A stretch of DNA of 64,000 bases from Helicoverpa zea (taxonomy: Eukaryota > Arthropoda > Insecta > Lepidoptera > Noctuidae), in assembly GCF_022581195.2 (NCBI RefSeq), contig NC_061463.1, positions 4,836,001 through 4,900,000 of the forward strand, in the 5' to 3' direction. The translations under genes and the position numbers were made by a program. How positions within the stretch are numbered: the stretch's first letter is position 1; each line of letters opens with the position of its first letter. Below are positions 60,101 to 64,000 of this stretch, piece by piece. Under the pieces are notes generated by a model. The model did not search any database, had not been told where the DNA came from, and saw only the letters and a list, made by a program, of their open reading frames with translations.

Positions 60101-62572
60101 ATCTTGAACACCAATCAGAGCTCGTGACGTCATTTCTCAAAACAACTCGCGCGAAAGCGCGCGAACGTCACATTTCGTTATTGTGAACTTCCACTGCGAT
60201 CTTTGTTTTTAATTAATTAATTGTGTATAACACGAGTTATGGAGCCCGGATTTATCAAGGCAAACAGCGCTAATTTGCCTAGAATTGATATCATAATGCT
60301 GGGAGAGTTTTTGGCATCAAATAAAGATTTTTGTTCAGCTGAATTTAGAAATGTTAAAACTTCCATGTAAGTATACTAGTTTAATAAAAAAAAACTTCCA
60401 TGTAAGTGTATTAGTTTAATTAAAAAAACTTCTATGTTAGAATCTAGAGAACTATGTAATAACTTACATCAAAGTGATCTTCACAAAAATAAAGTTGTAC
60501 CCTGGGCAATATTGCTTTTGAATCTCGCCTTGCAAGTTTAAGCCACTTGTTTCGTATTTTTTTATTGTGAGGAACGTACACAAATAACTTACCAGGAGTT
60601 GTTTTGGATGTGTTCTTACACTGGGGGACCCCACAACACCTATGCACTTTCGAATTCATATTTAATAACACAAAAAACTTAATTATTGCACGAGCGTTGT
60701 TTACTTGCGTCTTGTAATTTCAGTCGTGACGTCACAAGTGACGACATGACACTGACAAGCGTTTTCGCGCCGGATTCAAAGTGGATAGAGAAAAATGCAA
60801 TTATTTGATAAAAAAACTTCGCATTTTCTTAAAATTAATAATTTTTCATATAAAATAGACGTATACCTACATCATACAAAGGAATTTAAAAATTTGTCAT
60901 CATGCCTATTACGAGCGCTAATTACTTCATAAATGCAGTAGAAATCAATCAACAGAGGAACAAGGTTAAGGATACCCTTACGAACCGATAACCTATTGGT
61001 TAGACCTTATTATGACACGCATTACGGCTCCTGATTGAAAACGTTACGTCATAATGTGAAGGAGATCGTTTTATCTTAGAACACTTAACCAACTGGACAT
61101 GGCAGGTCCTCATAAGTAGCACAAAAATAATTAAAAAGAAAGGTTATTAGTGATAGCTGACTCATGTATTTGCAATCACAGCGTTCAATAATTTTGCACG
61201 GCACAATTTGTATTGGGACTCCACAACCTAACTAACACCATATGTGTTCATCTGTTGCCTACATTATTGCCAAATAAATAAGTTCTGTTTCTACAACAAG
61301 AGCTTAAACTTGATGCACATAAAAATATGGAGGTTATGGTACAGTGACTATCTGGCGCCTCGGAAAAGAAAATTCATGTCAATGCAATGGTGTCTCCTGT
61401 TGGTTTAATTCTCTAAGTGCATTATACAACAATAATTGCAAGCATTAAATAAATCACCGTGCTAAGGCGATATTTATCAACGACAGCTAGGTCAGCGAGA
61501 CGAGTGCTAATAAATGGTAGCTTGTTCCACAAGATTGATAGAAGTGTTAAGATAGTTTGATTTGTAACTCAGTCTAGAGGTCCCTTAAAGGATATGTAAT
61601 GTTTGTATAATGTTTCATAATTTACATAGCGATTTAAATAATGCTAAAAGCTAGTTGAAGTAGACTGTGAGTTGCACCACTTAATTTTAACGATAACCAA
61701 TAAAATTCATGACCAGCCGTCAAACTGCCGTCCATTGGCCAAAAACTGAAAATGCTTCAGTTATCGTCATAGATAAATGGTGCAACACACCGTGCAGACT
61801 ATAGTTGTTGTAACGTCTCTCTTAGTATCATTAACATTATGAAGTCTTCAAAAGCACTAAATAGATAAGTACATTCCCTACTTAGAACAACTACATACTA
61901 TGGAATAGAACAATGAATCACTGTCGGATGTACCCAATTGTTTAAATGCAAATTAATAATTGAATCATAGTGAACTTTCATTCTATTAACGCAACGACAC
62001 ATATTTCGTTTCCTGTGATAGCATTTCGATTCTACACTGTTCGTATTTGATTAATTAATTTCCGAATGTAGAAAAGACACTAGTTATTCGATACTATATG
62101 GTTCTACAATTTGAATATTTTTTGAAACAATAAGAAGTATACAAAGTTTCGAATGTTTGGAATTGGTCGCGGGATACCTTTTATATTTTAGTATTTATTT
62201 ATTTTCCATTGCCCTTTAATTATGCGATAATCATAGTAGTACTTAAAGAGTGCTTTATGTAATAAAAATAAATATAATATAATAATGGGTTGCTTCACAC
62301 GTCAGAACAATATAGGTAAGTAGATGCTCGCACTTAAAATAATAAAATGGATATAAAATTTAAATAATGATATCAACAAAGGATTATTTAATACGTAATG
62401 AACCGTCAAGCTTATCTATAAGTAGTTCTTTCGAGTTCTACCTTTCTTTTGTCTTATAATGAGCACTGGAAACTATTTCTTTATAACAAACTTCATCTAA
62501 ATTGATGATAGGAGAGAACTTACCAGGCTTTTCTTTAATGTATTTCGGAAAAATTGCTTCAGGATAAGACAT
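36125..62572 (-). CDS. ABCG-family half-transporter (ABCG1/ABCG4-like)
   Basis: Nine exons join in phase to 626 aa: 62572-62524, 45474-45354, 45198-44941, 43414-43228, 39879-39765, 38184-37798, 37514-37350, 37023-36767, 36466-36125. The NBD is complete: Walker A GPSGAGKS (40-47), Q-loop Gln86, signature LSGGQKKR (136-143), Walker B IFFLDE (156-161), D-loop SGLD and H-loop His193. Six membrane segments follow in exons 7-9, with the Cys-rich extracellular loop DCEDMYCHFAKP before the last. ABCG half-transporters dimerise and export lipids or sterols; the substrate is not deducible. Exon 1 (MSYPEAIFPKYIKEKP) is short and lacks the usual aromatic A-loop strand, so an extra exon or alternative start in the 17-kb intron 1 is possible. 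The exon 3 donor (AG/gttggt) is weak. Exons 2-9 are secure. Confidence 0.92.
40500..40752 (+). pseudogene. 3' end of a LINE reverse transcriptase (RTE-like)
   Basis: Encodes LKWNWAGHVSRMHPERW, then GRPRKRWRDDLDAYR and AFAQQWDIMG with a stop. This is the C-terminal tail seen in RTE-like LINEs, parallel to KWQWAGHISRR...QQWTAIG in the 24453 copy but a different family. About 250 bp remain, in ABCG intron 5 (between the exons ending 39879 and 38184 lie elsewhere; this copy is between exons 43228 and 39879). No flanking duplication was found. Confidence 0.75.
40760..43227. other. ABCG intron 4, mostly featureless
   Basis: AT-rich intron DNA. A decayed SINE 3' end (ccccgagcccaacatagttagg then gcagatgatgatgatg) lies at about 43048-43097. 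A TATA-like motif at 41595 followed by a strong donor-like CAG/gtgag at 41698 lies on the plus strand. No coding exon was recognised. Confidence 0.45.
47756..47769. repeat. Target-site duplication, left copy, of R1-like LINE
   Basis: gggcccaatgtatg, repeated at 49620-49633 right after the poly-A tail. Confidence 0.85.
47770..49619 (+). mobile_element. 5'-truncated R1-clade LINE with poly-A tail
   Basis: 1850-bp GC-rich insertion in ABCG intron 1, antisense to the gene. It starts inside the RT domain, runs through the ORF2 C-terminus and a 3' UTR (cgggtggggtcatttgatta), and ends in about 21 A residues. It is bracketed by 14-bp duplications. Base composition is strikingly unlike the AT-rich host intron. 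The long homogeneous poly-A and perfect duplications imply a recent insertion. Confidence 0.88.
47771..49298 (+). pseudogene. R1-like ORF2 (reverse transcriptase C-terminal part), frameshifted
   Basis: The first frame, from the truncation point, encodes AVSLDIANAFNTLPW (catalytic Asp), CGVPQGSVLGPLLWNIGYDW and VCYADDTLVLAQG (catalytic Asp pair). At the run of nine G residues (48316-48324) the frame shifts by one base. The protein then continues in the next frame with IGVERAMKYLGLVLDGRW and a zinc knuckle CHHC-x9-H-x4-C near 48986-49042, and the stop is at 49296-49298. Upstream endonuclease and ORF1 are absent. The R1-clade assignment rests on the GVPQGSVLGP/YADDT segments plus the C-terminal CCHC. 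An assembly error in the G run is possible. Confidence 0.85.
49620..49633. repeat. Target-site duplication, right copy, of R1-like LINE
   Basis: gggcccaatgtatg, matching 47756-47769. Confidence 0.85.
49673..50086. mobile_element. TIR element (414 bp) in ABCG intron 1
   Basis: The left end tatatcgggtgtgtcgttca and the right end, read in reverse (tatatcgggtgtgtcgttca), match, and the match continues as aatcacattaaat on both sides after one difference. If the ends are tatcggg..., the flanking TA on each side would fit a Tc1/mariner-type TA duplication. No transposase is encoded. It lies 40 bp from the R1-like insertion. Confidence 0.75.
50090..52965. other. ABCG intron 1 segment, nothing coding
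   Basis: AT-rich. A segment at about 51528-51640 (gataggaatttgacattcc, then attcacgcctcg) shares short blocks with 40460-40495 and, in reverse, with 47512-47530, so it probably belongs to an unclassified repeat. No exon was found. Confidence 0.4.
52966..53190 (-). repeat. Dispersed repeat family B, copy 2
   Basis: Begins atactaatattataaagctg, then (GTTT)n, gaacgcgctaatctcagg, actactggtccgatttg and cccacgggatgcgggtg. This is the reverse of the repeat at 5527-5746. Confidence 0.65.
53935..53937. repeat. TTA target-site duplication, left, of Harbinger element
   Basis: TTA directly before the terminal inverted repeat, repeated at 58084-58086. A 3-bp TWA duplication is the PIF/Harbinger signature. 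Confidence 0.85.
53938..53980. repeat. Left terminal inverted repeat of Harbinger element
   Basis: Starts ggcccatagcacacggcg. Pairs with 58041-58083 in reverse with only a few mismatches. Confidence 0.9.
54068..54085. promoter_or_regulatory. Subterminal palindrome, left
   Basis: ctgcgcgtatacgcgcag is an 18-bp perfect palindrome about 130 bp inside the left end. Its core gcgcgtatacgcgc recurs at 57950-57963 near the right end, and a half-matched copy (gcgcgtatacacg) lies at 53989. It is a candidate recognition site for the MADF protein or transposase; this role is inference. Confidence 0.45.
54162..56331 (+). CDS. Harbinger DDE transposase (DDE_Tnp_4 type)
   Basis: Two exons, 54162-54469 and 55425-56331, join (AG/gtaaga ... 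ttttcag/G) to 404 aa. The splice restores LITLRYLATGCYFSDIHYDF, a typical Harbinger segment that neither frame has alone. The RNase H-like core is intact: Asp174 in GAIDGKHIRV, Asp224 in CYGKAADSTI and Glu301 in RARRYIECTFGIL, plus FVGDEGFAL. The catalytic role is cut-and-paste transposition in the nucleus, normally with a Myb/MADF partner. The start is the ATG of MASVETT, preceded by no in-frame ATG. The 955-nt intron contains the last exon of the partner gene in antisense. No stops or frameshifts, so the copy may be active or recently so. Confidence 0.92.
54577..57822 (-). CDS. MADF/Myb-like DNA-binding protein of the Harbinger element
   Basis: Two exons, 57822-57645 and 55280-54577, join in phase (GCAG/gtaaga ... 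ttttcag/TC) to 293 aa. Residues 1 to about 110 form a MADF domain split by the intron: FITEINNRPATWNSLLPEY, LKRNAWDELCQIF, then LQRKWKSIKDAYKRDK and YSNLLTFLDPLY. The middle is Lys/Pro-rich (HSPKKSKKTPKHEDP, a possible nuclear signal). The C-terminus has a Tyr/Gln/Ser repeat (YQSGYQSESGYQSE). Harbinger elements use such a protein to bring the transposase to the nucleus and to element ends. Its 2364-nt intron holds the whole second transposase exon, a minisatellite and a MITE. Confidence 0.88.
56441..56775. repeat. Tandem repeat, 120-bp period, 2.8 copies
   Basis: Units start with tcatcaagac at exactly 56441, 56561 and 56681, and share gaaacgagcccaaactcgac and ccagctccatcat. Lies 3' of the transposase stop. 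The units differ at scattered sites. The open frame across it on the minus strand (56454-56768) follows from a period divisible by three and is not a convincing gene. Confidence 0.9.
57162..57169. repeat. 8-bp target-site duplication, left, of nested MITE
   Basis: gtgtaatg, repeated at 57375-57382. Confidence 0.8.
57170..57374. mobile_element. hAT-type MITE nested inside the Harbinger element
   Basis: 205 bp. Starts caaggtgaccgtttgtggca and ends with the complement of cagggtgaccatttgtggca. The inverted similarity continues through ggttcctgccatttt and agattaatta. The 8-bp gtgtaatg duplication and CA(A/G)GG-type ends fit hAT. Inserted in the intron of the MADF gene, so it leaves both coding sequences intact. 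Confidence 0.85.
57375..57382. repeat. 8-bp target-site duplication, right, of nested MITE
   Basis: gtgtaatg, matching 57162-57169. Confidence 0.8.
57950..57963. promoter_or_regulatory. Subterminal palindrome, right
   Basis: gcgcgtatacgcgc, identical to the core of 54068-54085, about 120 bp inside the right end of the Harbinger element. Confidence 0.45.
58041..58083. repeat. Right terminal inverted repeat of Harbinger element
   Basis: Ends cgccgtgtgctatgggcc, the complement of the left end at 53938. Confidence 0.9.
58084..58086. repeat. TTA target-site duplication, right, of Harbinger element
   Basis: TTA directly after the right inverted repeat, matching 53935-53937. Confidence 0.85.
59055..59215 (+). 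repeat. Dispersed repeat family B, copy 3 (diverged)
   Basis: Reads tactagtagtttctgagatt, then caaacaaacagacaaactc and ttcagctttagaatat. Same order as 5527-5746 but more decayed. Confidence 0.5.
59468..59613. mobile_element. MITE of the GTTGCACCA family, copy 1
   Basis: Starts ggttggttgcaccatat and ends atagtacaacccaccct, imperfect inverted repeats about 146 bp apart. The inner part has taacaataactg against ggctgtcgttaat. A second member lies at 61667-61795. Confidence 0.5.
59672..59800 (-). repeat. SINE 3' body in reverse orientation
   Basis: cttttcccaataatgatggg, gtcggctttcagtctaacc, gatgcagctgagtaccagtg and gaacgactgcctatctgg in order. This is the reverse complement of the SINE body class at 6990-7157. 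Confidence 0.6.
60239..60366 (+). pseudogene. Orphan first exon of a transposon-borne gene
   Basis: ATG at 60239 and 42 codons to a perfect donor (CCAT/gtaagt). The product contains LPRIDIIMLGEFLASNKDF and then CSAEFRNVKTS. I recall similar N-termini (LP-hydrophobic-D..M...F, then AE.R.VK) in insect proteins with a C-terminal YqaJ-like nuclease carried by transposons, but this is memory, not a search result. No downstream exon exists. The exon end and donor are tandemly repeated just after (60352-60437). Confidence 0.5.
60352..60437. repeat. Short tandem duplication including a splice donor
   Basis: A unit aacttccatgtaagtatac plus tagtttaata and an A-run is repeated about 2.3 times with a period near 38 bp, the last copy degenerate (cttctatgttag). 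It lies between the two orphan exons, at what must be the internal deletion junction of the element. Confidence 0.6.
60468..60659 (-). pseudogene. THAP zinc-finger first exon, minus strand
   Basis: ATG at 60659 and 64 codons to a GAT/gtaagt donor. C2CH pattern: Cys9-x4-Cys14 ... FCEDHFD with Cys-x2-His. Also TPGKLFVYVP and KWLKLARRDS, closely parallel to the exon at 13050-13244 with an identical splice point. The rest of the gene is deleted. Confidence 0.75.
61667..61795. mobile_element. MITE of the GTTGCACCA family, copy 2
   Basis: Left gtgagttgcaccacttaa, right gataaatggtgcaacacacc. agact occurs directly outside both ends (61662-61666, 61796-61800) and may be the target duplication. Related to 59468-59613. 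Confidence 0.5.
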
Positions 62573-62612
62573 CGCGCTTTTTATAATTAACGATCAAACT
62601 TTAACACCACTC

Positions 62613-62645
62613 TGATAGACGGCCACAACAACATACTTAAATATA
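62613..62645 (-). promoter_or_regulatory. Candidate TATA/initiator core promoter of the ABCG gene
   Basis: On the minus strand tatatttaag (62645-62636) precedes an arthropod-type initiator tatcagag with its A at 62613, a spacing of 32 bp. The first ATG of the proposed exon 1 is 41 nt further on. This arrangement supports 62572 as a genuine 5' coding exon. Confidence 0.5.
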
Positions 62646-62649
62646 TGTA

Positions 62650-64000
62650 TGAGAGATGTACTACCCGACCCGCTCCCGGATAAAAAGCACTCTGTACCTG
62701 TGTGCCTAAGTTATACTTATCGGTTTAGTAATTTTTCCCTGAAAGCCGGTCAGACAGACTCACGCTTTTATTATATTAGTATGGGTTTCTATGAGAAACA
62801 CATCCTTATTACTCACCGATAAAATACATAAAGTATATAGGTAATAATGGTGCTACGATTCTAATGATGCCTAGTGATTCAATAAAGATGCATTCTTCAG
62901 TAGGTATATAGGTATAGAGGCATAGTGTTTGTAATGTATTTGCATATGATGAGTGTACTCTTGATTTATTGCTGGCATATCACGAACATATGTTTAATTC
63001 ATAGAATACGTGTTTTTATTCGAACTGTAACTTACTGTATCCATGGACTTACCTAGTCTGAAGAATATGAATGTTGACTAAACTAAAGGTACCTTATCAA
63101 TCTGTTTTGAAAAAAGGTTTTTTTTTTTTTATTACAGTTTGCCGAATTTATTTTAGTCACAGTTTCTAGTTCCGTTCATATGTATCTAGTAACAGCACAT
63201 GCATACAAAATTAAATAAATTGCAGTCATTATACAGTAAACTTACTTAACCTTTTATTTTATACCACTATTGTCTTACTGCAGTTAAATAATTACGTTAT
63301 ATCATAAATACAATAAAAGTCTTGTTAATATGGGGTTAATGATATAAACTGCTACCATCTAGTTAGACACTAAGTCTAGCCAGAAAATTCGTTGTATAAT
63401 AATTTAAAAAAGTATCAACTACAGCCGCAGTGAAACAAATCTAAAAACTACTGGACCGAAAGCATAAATTGTACAGTGTGCTACGTTATCCCTGACTAAC
63501 ATAGGCGAAACGTTATCCAAGTACTACAGGTAGTTCTATAGTATACTTTATTTATTACACTATGAGAATTCCCTTAGAACGAGGGTGTCACCACACGAAA
63601 CAGCTACAAACTATCACATGGCATCCGACGCAACCATTGAATTTGTAAATAACTCTAAAGCCCCCAATTAATAAGAAATGTGACGAAGGTTCACTAATTA
63701 GGTTATCATTCCCTCTTTAAGGTCAGTGTGACAGCCGTCTGGTGAAGTACCAAACACGTGCGTTTGATAACTAGAGAAAAACAATGTTTCTACAATAAAA
63801 GAGCGTAATAGACCACGCATGCGACTGTGTATGGTAGCATAATTAGTTGGTTAAAGCACTAGCCTCTCAAGCACGACTGTGTAGTACAGTTCTTGCCAAA
63901 CTTATTGGCGGTCCGTAACTAAATTCCGAGCACAAGTACGCCCAAAGTACGCCATATGTTCCATACCGCTCCCTCGTCTCCGCCAACTTCTGATACCTTT
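62650..64000. other. Upstream flank of the ABCG gene, no gene seen
   Basis: AT-rich. A short block near 62735-62790 (cggtcagacagactcacgct, then ttattatattagtatggg) resembles the end of family B-like repeats. A tRNA-like block lies at 63830-63905. No ORF of coding character. Confidence 0.45.
63830..63905 (+). repeat. Decayed tRNA-derived SINE head
   Basis: tagcataattagttggttaa (box A-like) and, about 45 nt on, acagttcttgcc (weak box B). There is no acceptor stem and the box B is poor, so it is not a functional tRNA gene. Confidence 0.4.

Larger units (their letters stand above)
60085..60800. mobile_element. Deletion derivative of a THAP-type DNA transposon with two convergent first exons
   Basis: GC-rich ends (gcgcgaaagcgcgcgaacg at the left, gcgttttcgcgccgg at the right) with a TGACGTCA palindrome near each end (60125-60132, 60727-60734) enclose two coding exons pointing towards each other: 60239-60366 (plus) and 60659-60468 (minus, THAP). 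Both stop at canonical gtaagt donors, and the genes' bodies are missing. The two-gene layout with a THAP protein suggests an ISL2EU-like element (transposase plus YqaJ-like nuclease), but that class is inference. Outer boundaries are approximate. It sits in ABCG intron 1. Confidence 0.6.

Noticed and set aside
63830..63905. Possible tRNA gene
   Set aside because: Box A is recognisable, but box B is degenerate and no acceptor stem forms; better explained as a SINE head.

Overview
This window looks like nuclear DNA of a lepidopteran insect, probably a noctuid-like moth. It is AT-rich, its genes have many short exons with GT-AG introns, and it carries repeat families that I recall as abundant in moths and butterflies: tRNA-derived SINE bodies, RTE- and R1-like LINEs, and PIF/Harbinger and hAT elements. 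Species cannot be assigned by eye, and no prokaryotic features are present.

Four host genes can be assembled exon by exon with matching phases. (1) 8103-17101, plus: a divergent MCTP-type membrane protein with two C2 domains and a C-terminal membrane region, 14 exons, 728 aa. (2) 18948-26321, minus: a PLP-dependent decarboxylase of the CSAD/aspartate 1-decarboxylase (black) family, 4 exons, 511 aa, convergent with the MCTP gene. (3) 31185-33507, plus: RIO1 kinase (Riok1), 4 exons, 520 aa. (4) 36125-62572, minus: an ABCG half-transporter, 9 exons, 626 aa, with a first intron of about 17 kb. The four genes have unrelated jobs (membrane contact or trafficking, beta-alanine supply for cuticle tanning, 40S ribosome maturation, lipid or sterol export) and do not form a pathway.

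The rest is intron and intergenic DNA shaped by transposable elements, several with readable boundaries. An RTE-type LINE with an open RT frame (24452-25963, 11-bp TSD) sits in intron 1 of the decarboxylase gene. An older RTE fragment lies at 4238-5128 (12-bp TSD). A hAT-like nonautonomous element lies at 29804-30661 (8-bp TSD). ABCG intron 1 holds a 5'-truncated R1-clade LINE (47770-49619, 14-bp TSD), a TIR element (49673-50086), a complete PIF/Harbinger transposon (53938-58083, TTA TSD) and a deletion derivative with THAP-domain coding DNA (about 60085-60800).

The most striking object is the Harbinger element. Its transposase gene and its MADF-type DNA-binding gene lie on opposite strands and are reciprocally interleaved, each one's intron containing an exon of the other. 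Both reading frames are intact even though a hAT-type MITE has landed inside. Other notable points are the loss of the calcium-binding loops in both C2 domains of the MCTP-like protein, a THAP-bearing element that keeps the convergent first exons of two different genes, and several long, nearly perfect palindromes in introns and intergenic DNA.
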